DNA of 16,383 nt from contig JAAEEL010000056.1 in the NCBI GenBank assembly GCA_013415795.1, positions 1 through 16,383 of the forward strand, given 5' to 3'. The number at the start of each line of letters is the position of its first letter. Position 1 is the stretch's first letter. The stretch is from Methanocellales archaeon (lineage in GTDB: Archaea; Halobacteriota; UBA148). The notes beneath the pieces are model-generated. The model searched no databases. It saw nothing but the letters and a program-made list of their open reading frames with translations, and was not told the origin of the DNA. Positions 7,055-14,477 of this stretch are shown here, piece after piece. The translations under genes and the position numbers were made by a program.

Positions 7055-7144
7055 GTGGGCATTTCGAAGAAAAAGAAGCGCAAGAAGATCAGGAAACATA
7101 AATTGAAAAAGAGAAGAAGAAAGATGAGATATAAGAAGAGATGA
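7055..7144 (+). CDS. Very small, very basic protein (29 residues), eL41/bS22-like
   Basis: A 30-codon reading frame with a GTG start, too short for most gene callers. An almost ideal ribosome-binding site, GGGAGG (7043-7048), lies six bases upstream, and radB ends 12 bases before, so the two look like an operon. About 70% of residues are Lys or Arg. The core KKIRKHKLKKRRRKMR resembles eL41, the tiny subunit-bridge protein of archaeal and eukaryotic ribosomes (both share an RRKMR block near the C-terminus), and the COX24/mS38/bS22 family that sits near the decoding centre. Which of these it belongs to, or whether resemblance reflects composition alone, cannot be settled by eye. It ends immediately before the dapF stop on the other strand. 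Confidence 0.7.
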   Translation: MGISKKKKRKKIRKHKLKKRRRKMRYKKR

Positions 7145-7921
7145 TCATCGAATCACTCCCTCGTAAACGATCTCTGCTGTACCCTCCAGGAATACGTTAT
7201 CGTTGATATAAACCCTCAGCAGACCGCCTTTTGTTTGGACATTTACTTTATCGCCTACTTTTCCAAGTCGACTTGCAATGACTGCACAGGCAACTGCTCC
7301 TGTACCACAGCTAAGCGTCTCATCCTCAACGCCCCTCTCATAGGTTCTTATCTTCAGATCACCATGCTCGACGAAGACGAAATTCACGTTTGTTCCCATC
7401 GGAAATACTGGGTCAAACCTAATCTTTGGTGCGATTTCTGATATAGGAAGGCTCAAATCATCCACAAATATGACAGCATGTGGAACTCCCACGTCCAAGG
7501 CAAATACCTCAAAATCATACAACTTCAACTCCGAGAATGATTCTGATACAGGCATATCCAACTTTGCCCAGACCCCCTTAGCATGTTTTCTTACCTCGGA
7601 CTTAACGTCTCCAGCTAAAGTTTCTATTTGGACCTCACCCAAAATTATGTGTCCTGCCTCTATAGAATACTTCACCACACAAAAGAGACCGTTTCCACAC
7701 ATTTCCGCTTCACTTCCATCTGAATTGAAAATGCGCATTCTCAGGTTTGCTTGTCTTGATCTAGAGACAAAAATGACACCGTCTGCCCCCACCCCATAAC
7801 GTCGATTACAGAATCTTTTCGCAAAAGCACTTTTCTCAGCCTCTGGAATTACTTCCCTGCCATATTCGTCTATCAAAATGAAGTCGTTGCCATTTCCATG
7901 TAGCTTTGTAAACAATATCAT
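7145..7921 (-). CDS. dapF: Diaminopimelate epimerase
   Basis: Converts LL- to meso-diaminopimelate, the substrate of LysA, by a two-base cysteine mechanism without a cofactor. The 258 residues are slightly shorter than the common 270-280. The N-terminus FTKLHGNGNDF is typical. The catalytic pair is Cys75 in EMCGNG and Cys205 in LSCGTGAVA; the arginine usually found in CGNGxRC is replaced by Phe80. Other landmarks are RRYGVGADG (40-48) and GTNVNFV (176-182). It is last in the dapL-hisG-lysA-dapF operon, and its ATG overlaps the lysA stop as ATGA, which suggests translational coupling. The stop abuts the convergent 29-codon gene with no spacer. Confidence 0.96.
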   Translation of the reverse strand: MILFTKLHGNGNDFILIDEYGREVIPEAEKSAFAKRFCNRRYGVGADGVIFVSRSRQANLRMRIFNSDGSEAEMCGNGLFCVVKYSIEAGHIILGEVQIETLAGDVKSEVRKHAKGVWAKLDMPVSESFSELKLYDFEVFALDVGVPHAVIFVDDLSLPISEIAPKIRFDPVFPMGTNVNFVFVEHGDLKIRTYERGVEDETLSCGTGAVACAVIASRLGKVGDKVNVQTKGGLLRVYINDNVFLEGTAEIVYEGVIR

Positions 7922-9192
7922 CTAAACCTCGAAGGAAGAACTTGATTCACAAGCAAATCGTCATATGATTCCTCTTTTCGTATTATGTCAACCTTGCCAT
8001 GATGCACCAGCAGCTCAGCACATCTGGGTCTTCCATTGTATTGTGAACTCATCGAGAAGCCATAGGCCCCAACGTCCAGAATGGCAATCAAATCATCCTT
8101 TTCAATTTTCGGCAGAAATCGATCTCTTGCAAGAACATCACCTGATTCACAAATAGGGCCCACGATAGTGTACACGGAGGATGACTTTTCATCTGCTTTA
8201 TTTGCAACCACGATTCTATGATGGGCATCATACATGGCTGGACGAATGAGAAGATTAAACCCTGCATCAACCCCAACGAAGTTCCTATATGCATGCTTCA
8301 CCGTGTTAGCCTTGGTCAGGAGAATGGTTGTGTCTGCCATGATATATCTGCCCGGTTCCAATACCAACTTTGGATGGATTTCTAAAGCTTTAGTACCCTC
8401 GACAAAGACAGGGAGAATGACATCAGCAAGGTCTTTTGGCGATGGAGCAACTTCATTTTCATAGGAAATTCCCAGTCCTCCTCCGATATCGATGAACTCC
8501 AAATGGATGCCAAACCTAGCCAGCTCTTTGACCAAGTTAATCATCTTTTTGGTCGCCTCCAAAAAGGGCGACACATCAAGTATCTGTGAACCAATATGAC
8601 AATGAATGCCTTCTATTTTGATGTTCTCCGTCGATTGCGCCTCTTTGTAGGTCACAATGATCTCTTTAAAGGGGATGCCAAACTTACTTTCTTTCAGTCC
8701 AGTTGCGATCTTAGGGTGTGTGCGTGGCGATATATCCGGGTTCACTCTGAAGGAAATCCCTACCAGATTATCGTACTTATGTGCTATCTCTGAGAGAGTT
8801 CTTAACTCATCCAGTGAGTCAACTGATATCCTTACATTGTTCTTAACGGCCATTTCCAGTTCTGCATCTGTCTTGGAGTTTCCGTTGAATAGTATCTTGT
8901 CAGAAGGGATTCCTGCCTTGAGAGCGCAGTGTAACTCTCCACCTGAAAATACATCAGCTCCGGCTCCTTCCTCTGCAAGTATCTTGAGAACTGTCAAATT
9001 ATAGTTCGACTTGGCAGCATAATATATCTCTGCATCAGGGAAAGCCTCTTTGAACCGCCGATAATTAGCCCTGATTCTTGCTTCATTGGTTATATACAGA
9101 GGAGTACCGAATTGCTCTGACAAGGTAACAGTATCGACGCCACCCAGTATCAGATGTGAATTCTTAACTTCCAGATGCCCTCTAGTCGACAT
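7918..9192 (-). CDS. lysA: Diaminopimelate decarboxylase
   Basis: PLP enzyme that decarboxylates meso-diaminopimelate to L-lysine. The 424 residues are full length. The PLP lysine is Lys61 in YYAAKSN. The alanine racemase-like barrel shows HCHIGSQ, FIDIGGGLG (the PLP phosphate loop) and EPGRYIMA. The C-terminal domain has VGPICESGDVLARDR, with the active-site cysteine contributed across the dimer, and DVGAYGFSMSSQYNGRPR. The ATG overlaps the hisG stop by one base (TAATG) and the stop overlaps dapF by four, so it is translated from the same message as both. Confidence 0.98.
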   Translation of the reverse strand: MSTRGHLEVKNSHLILGGVDTVTLSEQFGTPLYITNEARIRANYRRFKEAFPDAEIYYAAKSNYNLTVLKILAEEGAGADVFSGGELHCALKAGIPSDKILFNGNSKTDAELEMAVKNNVRISVDSLDELRTLSEIAHKYDNLVGISFRVNPDISPRTHPKIATGLKESKFGIPFKEIIVTYKEAQSTENIKIEGIHCHIGSQILDVSPFLEATKKMINLVKELARFGIHLEFIDIGGGLGISYENEVAPSPKDLADVILPVFVEGTKALEIHPKLVLEPGRYIMADTTILLTKANTVKHAYRNFVGVDAGFNLLIRPAMYDAHHRIVVANKADEKSSSVYTIVGPICESGDVLARDRFLPKIEKDDLIAILDVGAYGFSMSSQYNGRPRCAELLVHHGKVDIIRKEESYDDLLVNQVLPSRFR

Positions 9193-10070
9193 TATTCCAC
9201 GATCTTTGTGATGTTAATCTCAATGATGTCCTCCGCACCACCGTCTTTTAGTTGGGGTAGAAGAGTATTGACATCCTTTTTATCCACCACCGTCTCCACC
9301 GCATAGTATGTTGAACCATACAATTTAGATATTGTCGGATTTTTCATGGCAGGCAAAACCCCCACAACAGCATCTAGATTTTCCTTTGGAACATTCATAC
9401 TTAGGAGTACCTTACCACGTGCAGCTATGACTCCAAGAAGCAGGATTCTTATTTCTTCCATTGACTTTCTTTTCTCTGGATCTTTCCATGATTTCTTGTT
9501 CGCTATGAGGCTGGTAGAAGATTCAAGGATCGTCCCAATTATCTTAAGTCCATTTCTTCTCAGCGTCTCACCGGTCTCCGTCAGGTCGACGATGACGTCC
9601 ATCAGCTCAGGTACCTTGGCCTCTGTCGCACCATATGAATAAAATACCCTGACAGGAATGCCTAGGTTCTGAAAATACTCCTTGGTTAGGTTCGGAAATT
9701 CTGTAGATACCCTACTGTTTGGGCTTATTTCTTTAACGTCTTTGATCCCAGATTCAATGGGCACAGCAACAACGATCTTCACAGCTCCTTCGCTCTGTTT
9801 GCTATAGGGCAAACTAGCAACCTCAATCACATCTGCACCAGATTCTCGAACCCAGTCATGACCAGAGATGCCAAGATCAAAATAACCTTCCTCAACGTAT
9901 TTTGGAATTTCCTGAGGTCTCAATATTTTTACATTAACGATTCTGGGATCATCTATATGGGGATTATATCCCCTGGATGTGGCCTTTACATCAAGGTCTG
10001 CTGCCTTAAAAAGCGACAACGTCTGTTTCTCCAAACTTCCTTTTGGAAGTGCAAGATTAAGCATGATCAT
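9192..10070 (-). CDS. hisG: ATP phosphoribosyltransferase, long form
   Basis: First enzyme of histidine synthesis, joining ATP and PRPP. The 292 residues and the C-terminal ACT-like regulatory domain (about 215-292, ending DGGAEDIIEINITKIVE) mark the long HisG form, which is feedback-inhibited by histidine and needs no HisZ. Other landmarks are NLALPKGSLEKQTL at the N-terminus, FDLGISGHDWVRESG, and DVIVDLTETGETLRRNGLKI, which carries the PRPP-binding region. Starts at 10070 (overlapping dapL as ATGA) or 10064 are both possible. No other his gene is in the window; it sits inside a lysine operon between dapL and lysA. Confidence 0.97.
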   Translation of the reverse strand: MIMLNLALPKGSLEKQTLSLFKAADLDVKATSRGYNPHIDDPRIVNVKILRPQEIPKYVEEGYFDLGISGHDWVRESGADVIEVASLPYSKQSEGAVKIVVAVPIESGIKDVKEISPNSRVSTEFPNLTKEYFQNLGIPVRVFYSYGATEAKVPELMDVIVDLTETGETLRRNGLKIIGTILESSTSLIANKKSWKDPEKRKSMEEIRILLLGVIAARGKVLLSMNVPKENLDAVVGVLPAMKNPTISKLYGSTYYAVETVVDKKDVNTLLPQLKDGGAEDIIEINITKIVE

Positions 10071-11224
10071 ATCTCCAAATTGCTCATTCTTTCTACTGCA
10101 TCTTTGATTTTTTCTATAGAAGTAGTTAACCCGAAACGTATATATCCTTCACCATGTTCACCGAAGCCAATGCCAGGTGTAACTACAACTCCAGCTTTGT
10201 CCAACAACAGACTTGAGAATTCCATAGAATTAAATCCGCTCGGCACAGGTGACCAGACATAGAATGTCGCTTTTGGTGGTTTTACGGATATTCCCATATT
10301 CTCCAAACCAGCAATCAAGACGTCCCGTCTTTCTTGGTAGGTCGCCCGCATTCTTGTAATACAGTCTTGAGGTCCTTTAAGAGCGCTTATACCTGCTATT
10401 TGTACGGCCCTGAACACACCAGAATCTATGTTGGTCTTTATCTTTCCTAAACCAGCAAGAACGTCAGAGTTGCCAACAGCAAATCCAAGCCTCCAACCGG
10501 TCATGTTATATGTCTTAGAAAGAGAGTGAAACTCAATTCCAACTTCCATTGCCCCCTTCGTCTCTAGGAAAGAAGGCGCTTTATATCCGTCATATGTCAT
10601 CTCAGAATATGCATTATCATGGCAAACGATCAGCCCATTATCGCATGCGAAATCGACAACCTTTTTGAAGAATTTTTTGTCAGCTATAGCACTGGTGGGA
10701 TTATTTGGATAATTTATGAAAATCATCTTTGCAGACCTAACTATGTCCCTTGAAATCAAATCCAGATCTGGCAAGAAACCATTTTCTGCCAACAATGGCA
10801 TGATATGTGGGGTGCCCCCCGCCATTAATGTTCCCATCCGATAGACGGGGTAGGCCGGATCTGGGACTAGCGTGACATCTCCGGTATCCACGAATGCAAG
10901 GGGGACATGTGCGATGCCCTCTTTTGAGCCTATGAGGGTTAGCACTTGGTTTTCTGGGTCAAGTATAACGCCGAATTTATCAGCATACCACTGAGCCACA
11001 GATTCTCTGAAAGAAATCATGCCCTCGTAAGATGGATATCGATGCGTGCTGGAGTCCTTGACTGCATCGCATAAAGACCTTATTATATGTTCAGGCGTCG
11101 GCTGATCTGGATCCCCAATCCCAAGATCTATGACGTCTATACCTTGCTTTATTTTTTCAGATTTCAATTGATCGAGTTTTGCAAAGAGATATGATGGCAA
11201 ACAACCCAGCCTATTAGCATACAT
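10067..11224 (-). CDS. dapL: LL-diaminopimelate aminotransferase
   Basis: Fold-type I PLP aminotransferase of 385 residues that makes LL-diaminopimelate directly from tetrahydrodipicolinate and glutamate, bypassing the succinylase and acetylase routes. The N-terminus ANRLGCLPSYLFAKLDQLK and IDLGIGDPDQPTP (32-44) are typical of the methanogen DapL type. NYPNNPTSA (171-179) binds substrate and cofactor, and the PLP lysine is Lys237 in SLSKTYNMTGWRLGF. Sister aminotransferases share the fold, but operon context with lysA and dapF supports this substrate. It is the first gene of the operon; AGGAGA (complement of 11231-11236) lies six bases before the ATG. Confidence 0.93.
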   Translation of the reverse strand: MYANRLGCLPSYLFAKLDQLKSEKIKQGIDVIDLGIGDPDQPTPEHIIRSLCDAVKDSSTHRYPSYEGMISFRESVAQWYADKFGVILDPENQVLTLIGSKEGIAHVPLAFVDTGDVTLVPDPAYPVYRMGTLMAGGTPHIMPLLAENGFLPDLDLISRDIVRSAKMIFINYPNNPTSAIADKKFFKKVVDFACDNGLIVCHDNAYSEMTYDGYKAPSFLETKGAMEVGIEFHSLSKTYNMTGWRLGFAVGNSDVLAGLGKIKTNIDSGVFRAVQIAGISALKGPQDCITRMRATYQERRDVLIAGLENMGISVKPPKATFYVWSPVPSGFNSMEFSSLLLDKAGVVVTPGIGFGEHGEGYIRFGLTTSIEKIKDAVERMSNLEI

Positions 11225-11520
11225 CTTTATTCTCCTAAGCTTTCAGTATAAAAATACTTTTGTTATGCCCAGTAAAAGAAAACGAAATTTAGATCGATGG
11301 TGTAATAACATAAAAATTTCAATTCAACGTTTTATATCATTTGTTTGTTCCCCTATTTTTATAGCAGTTATTTACCTATCTCAATCTTCGTCAACTGAAA
11401 ATTATTATGCTTTACCGAAAAAATCAAACAAGAAAAAGATTTAAATCTTTGCAAATTGGCACCATATTCAATTGACATCATCTTTATATATCCTCCGCCC
11501 CATAAAGATTCGATTTTAAT
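11225..11520. promoter_or_regulatory. Divergent intergenic region between dapL and rps3ae
   Basis: About 296 bases with no gene. For dapL (minus) TATA-like AGTATTTTTATACT lies at the complement of 11246-11259, and a further candidate GATATAAAACG is at the complement of about 11329-11340. For rps3ae (plus) TTTATATA (11483-11490) lies about 31 bases before the ATG, and no ribosome-binding site is visible, so that message probably has a very short leader. A perfect 16-base palindrome occupies 11435-11450. Confidence 0.5.
11435..11450. repeat. Perfect 16-base palindrome upstream of rps3ae
   Basis: AAAGATTTAAATCTTT is its own reverse complement. It lies in the dapL/rps3ae divergent region, about 33 bases before the rps3ae TATA candidate, a position suitable for a dimeric regulator, though AT-rich palindromes also arise by chance. 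Confidence 0.6.
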
Positions 11521-12135
11521 ATGGCAAGAAGAACGAAGAAAGAAGGGTGGAAGACCAAGAAATGGTATAATGTGATCGCTCCAGAGATGTTTGGCCACAC
11601 AAGTATTGGGGAAACACCTGCTGATGAGCCCGAGAACTTAATAGGTAAAGTAATGGATACTACCCTAGGCGATATGGTAGATGATTGGTCCAAGAAAAAC
11701 ACTAAGATGTTATTTAAGATTTATGAAGCAGATGAAAATGGCGCAAAAACTAGATTTATCGGTCATGAAATGGCGCGCGATTATATGCGATCCTTGGTTA
11801 AAAGGAGAACTTCCAAGATCGATGCAAACATTCTCGCAACCACGCCAAATGGATATAAAGTGAGGGTCAAACCATCTTGTTTTACGGTCAGAAGAGCACG
11901 TAGAGCTCAGATAAAAACAATTAGAAAGATGATGCATGATATCGTGACTTCTAGGGCAAAAGAACTTGATTTCGCTGCATTCGTCCAAGAGATTGTGCTC
12001 GGCAAGATCGCGTCTGACATCTATAAAGAGGCAAAAGAGATTTATCCGTTGCGAAGAGTAGAGATCAAAAAAACAGAGGTCGTATATAGACCAAAAGAAG
12101 TTGTAAAGATAGAAGGTGTCCAAGCAACTGAGTAG
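11521..12135 (+). CDS. rps3ae: Small-subunit ribosomal protein eS1 (S3Ae)
   Basis: Archaeal/eukaryotic 40S-type ribosomal protein eS1, located near the mRNA exit side of the small subunit platform. The 204 residues match archaeal length. The basic N-terminus MARRTKKEGWKTKKWYNV, then APEMFGHTSIGETPADEPE, GRVM-type GKVMDTTLGDMVDD, and the central RRTSKIDANILATTPNGYK and RRARRAQIKTIRKMM stretches are diagnostic. The acidic-basic C-terminus EIYPLRRVEIKKTEVV matches the family. It is followed after 33 bases by apgM, which has its own TATA candidate. Confidence 0.98.
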   Translation: MARRTKKEGWKTKKWYNVIAPEMFGHTSIGETPADEPENLIGKVMDTTLGDMVDDWSKKNTKMLFKIYEADENGAKTRFIGHEMARDYMRSLVKRRTSKIDANILATTPNGYKVRVKPSCFTVRRARRAQIKTIRKMMHDIVTSRAKELDFAAFVQEIVLGKIASDIYKEAKEIYPLRRVEIKKTEVVYRPKEVVKIEGVQATE

Positions 12136-12145
12136 TTTTTAAATA
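12136..12145 (+). promoter_or_regulatory. TATA-box candidate for apgM
   Basis: TTTTTAAATA begins at the rps3ae stop codon and ends 23 bases before the apgM ATG, so transcription would start at the codon itself. It is flanked by GAGTAG (12130-12135) and its reverse complement CTACTC (12163-12168), which abuts the ATG; this may be coincidence. Confidence 0.4.
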
Positions 12146-12168
12146 TCAAGTAGAAAGAATAGCTACTC

Positions 12169-13380
12169 ATGGGTATCGCTAGGAAGATACTATTAGTTGT
12201 TTTAGATGGTGTTTCAGACCGTCCACTAGATGATAAGACGCCACTTCAAATGGCGAACAAGCCGAATTTAGACTCGATAGCAAGGTTAGGCATCAATGGG
12301 ATCATGGATCCCGTCGCGCCAGGAATTCGAACTGGCTCGGATGTAGCTCATTTGGCATTGTTAGGATATGACCCCTATAAAGTTTACAATGGGAGGGGGC
12401 CTCTCGAGGCTGCTGGTGTAGGCATTCAACTCAAAAAAGGTGATATCGCTTTTAGATGCAATTTTGCGACGATGAAAGATGGTATAATCGTAGATAGACG
12501 AGCAGGAAGGATGCGTGATAATTCTGAACTTGCAAAAGCGATTCAAGAGGGGGTAAAGTTGGACGCGGAACTCATATTCAAGAGATCGACCGGACATAGA
12601 GCTGCAATGGTGCTCAGGGGCAAGGGTCTTAGCTCAAATGTAACGTCTTCTGATCCAAAACACGAAGGAGAACCTGTAAAGAGCGTTCATGCAATTGGAC
12701 CAGAGAGCGAGAGAACTGCTAACATCTTAAACGAATTTATTAAGCAGTCAGAGAATATCCTAGAAAATCATCCCATCAATACAGAACGGAAAAGGTCTGG
12801 AAAGCCACCAGCGAATACCATACTTATCAGGGGTGCTGGCACTGTGCAAAAAATCGAGACTTTTCCAGAGAGATACGGACTAAAAGGAGCTGTTATAGCT
12901 GCTACGGGATTAATAATTGGGATAGGAATAAGGTATGGATTAGATTATATAGAAACCGAAGGCGCCACAGGAGGTGTTGACTCTAATATCAGCGCCAAAG
13001 TCAAAAACGCCATCAATGCACTAAATGACCATGATTTCGTGCTTTTGAACATCAAAGGAGCAGATGAGTCTGGACACGACGGTCGAATCGAGGAGAAAAC
13101 ACAATTTATCAGTAAGATTGATAAGGCTTTTGAGCCAATAGTTGGTCTGGAAGATACTCTAGTGGTTGTGACAGCGGATCATTCAACACCCATAGCGGTA
13201 AGAGATCATTCAGCTGATCCGGTTCCAGTAATGATTAAAGGGTCCGGAATTAGGGTTGACAACGTCAGGACATACGATGAGATAAGTGCTGCCACTGGCG
13301 GTCTAAACCGCATTTGTAGCATGGATCTAATGCCAATACTTATGGATCTAATCGATAATACAAAAAAGTTTGGGGCATAA
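12169..13380 (+). CDS. apgM: Cofactor-independent phosphoglycerate mutase, archaeal type
   Basis: Interconverts 3- and 2-phosphoglycerate in glycolysis and gluconeogenesis through a phosphoserine intermediate and two metal ions, in the alkaline phosphatase superfamily. The 403 residues match ApgM rather than the longer bacterial GpmI. Asp13 in VVLDGVSDRP and Ser57 in RTGSDVAHLALLGYDP are the metal and nucleophile positions. NIKGADESGHDGR (294-306) supplies Asp299 and His303, and VTADHSTP (334-341) and RDHSADPVPV (345-354) supply the remaining ligands. It starts 33 bases after rps3ae with its own TATA candidate and no ribosome-binding site, so leaderless translation is likely. Confidence 0.97.
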   Translation: MGIARKILLVVLDGVSDRPLDDKTPLQMANKPNLDSIARLGINGIMDPVAPGIRTGSDVAHLALLGYDPYKVYNGRGPLEAAGVGIQLKKGDIAFRCNFATMKDGIIVDRRAGRMRDNSELAKAIQEGVKLDAELIFKRSTGHRAAMVLRGKGLSSNVTSSDPKHEGEPVKSVHAIGPESERTANILNEFIKQSENILENHPINTERKRSGKPPANTILIRGAGTVQKIETFPERYGLKGAVIAATGLIIGIGIRYGLDYIETEGATGGVDSNISAKVKNAINALNDHDFVLLNIKGADESGHDGRIEEKTQFISKIDKAFEPIVGLEDTLVVVTADHSTPIAVRDHSADPVPVMIKGSGIRVDNVRTYDEISAATGGLNRICSMDLMPILMDLIDNTKKFGA

Positions 13381-13436
13381 TTATATAATATCTAGAGGGG
13401 AGTGGTGACATAGCAGAATTACTTCGTGCTTTCGTC

Positions 13437-14267
13437 ATGCCAGACAACACGCAGATGGAAGATAGGTCGATTATAGTAGATGGTGATGTTCTAATAGGCA
13501 ACCATTCTGAGATAAGTTATGGACTTCTTGCACGCTCCATCATAATAGGCGAACGAGTAAAAATAGATGGGGACATAGTAGCTGAGGAGAACGTCAGACT
13601 AGACCTCTGGTCAAATATAAACGGGGATGTCAGGACTAAGAAGGACGCATACATAGGTGAGCGGACCAATATAAATGGCAAATTGGTCGTGAAAGGTGAT
13701 CTTGATATCGGAAATGACGTGCATATCGAGGAGGATTTTGAGGCGAAGGGGTGGATTGTGATCAGAAATCCAGTCCCAGTAATCGTTTATATTATCTTAT
13801 ATCTAGCCGAACTTCTACGACTCGGAGAAGGCGAGGAGGTTGATAAAATGCTGGACGAGCTGTTTTCAGAGGATAGCGAAATATTCAAAGAACGGGCACT
13901 TATAGTGCCGAATGGAACCAAGATAACTCTTGACATGATTCGAATCCCAGATAAAGCTATAATCGGAGATAACTGTCGCATGTTAGGTAACATCAGGGCC
14001 CATTCGATAGAAGTCAAGGATAACACAACGCTATTCGGTAGCATCAGAACGAGGGATGAAATAAGGATAGGTCAAAACAGTGAGATACACGGTGACTTGA
14101 TCACAAGAGGCGAGGTGTATGTTGACAAAGGGAGTAGAGTAATGGGAGAGATTAACGCTGACGCAATAATAGTCCATGAAGATGCCAAGATAGATGGTGC
14201 TATGAGAGGAATAAGAGGGGTATTTCTCATGAGCGACGAAGAGGAATATGAGAATGGATCTGAGTAA
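13437..14267 (+). CDS. Bactofilin-like beta-helix protein with an internal hydrophobic helix
   Basis: Polymer-forming cytoskeletal (bactofilin-like) protein of 276 residues by resemblance; function unknown in archaea. Two stretches (about 10-110 and 155-262) are built of short repeating strands of the form V.I.GD/ING/IHGD, typical of a right-handed beta-helix. Between them lies a helical insert with a hydrophobic run, PVPVIVYIILYLAELLRLG (112-130), followed by an acidic helix; it could anchor the protein to the membrane or pack between the two helices. The C-terminus is acidic (SDEEEYENGSE). The ATG at 13437 has no ribosome-binding site. GGGGAG (13397-13402) instead precedes an in-frame ATA at 13410 that would add nine residues resembling the protein's own continuation. 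It follows apgM by 56 bases. Confidence 0.7.
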   Translation: MPDNTQMEDRSIIVDGDVLIGNHSEISYGLLARSIIIGERVKIDGDIVAEENVRLDLWSNINGDVRTKKDAYIGERTNINGKLVVKGDLDIGNDVHIEEDFEAKGWIVIRNPVPVIVYIILYLAELLRLGEGEEVDKMLDELFSEDSEIFKERALIVPNGTKITLDMIRIPDKAIIGDNCRMLGNIRAHSIEVKDNTTLFGSIRTRDEIRIGQNSEIHGDLITRGEVYVDKGSRVMGEINADAIIVHEDAKIDGAMRGIRGVFLMSDEEEYENGSE

Positions 14268-14278
14268 TTTGTTCAAAC

Positions 14279-14320
14279 TTTTTTTGATTGGTGCGGTGCC
14301 ACATTATTTTTCTTTTTCTT
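14279..14320 (+). terminator. T-rich terminator region after the bactofilin-like gene
   Basis: T-rich tracts follow the stop codon by about 11 bases: T7 at 14279-14285, then two further T-rich blocks up to about 14320. The first is preceded by a small TTTG/CAAA inverted repeat. This is typical of archaeal termination by successive oligo-T tracts. Confidence 0.5.
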
Positions 14321-14389
14321 AAGTTTCTTAGGGAATCCAGAATAGCTTTCTTGTAAGTTTCTAACCTACATCAGAATAACTTGAAACTT

Positions 14390-14401
14390 TTTATATTTAT
14401 A
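14390..14401 (+). promoter_or_regulatory. TATA-box candidate for leuD-leuB
   Basis: A TATATTTATAT-type sequence about 80 bases before the leuD ATG, giving a leader of roughly 50-60 bases. The heptamer AAGTTTC lies upstream at 14321-14327 and 14355-14361, and inverted at 14383-14389, adjoining the TATA. A second AT-rich candidate, TTTAAGATTAATTTAAGA near 14433-14450, would give a much shorter leader. Confidence 0.4.
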
Positions 14402-14449
14402 TGAAAAAGAGTAATATCCTTACTTAGCTATCTTTAAGATTAATTTAAG

Positions 14450-14476
14450 ATGGGTTAAATACAATCTCTAACCCAT
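14450..14476. promoter_or_regulatory. Inverted repeat next to the leuD start codon
   Basis: ATGGGTTA (14450-14457) and its exact reverse complement TAACCCAT (14469-14476) flank an 11-base spacer, ending one base before the leuD ATG. As DNA it could be an operator for a dimeric repressor of leucine genes; as RNA it would form an eight-pair hairpin against the start codon. No ribosome-binding site is visible for leuD. The same motif is not present upstream of leuC in this window. Confidence 0.5.
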
Positions 14477-14477
14477 T

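Noticed and set aside
11710..12123. 137-codon minus-strand frame
   Set aside because: Lies wholly opposite rps3ae, a certain gene; the composition looks like an antisense shadow.
12130..12168. GAGTAG/CTACTC inverted repeat around the apgM TATA box
   Set aside because: Only six bases per arm with a 27-base gap and overlap with the rps3ae end; likely chance.
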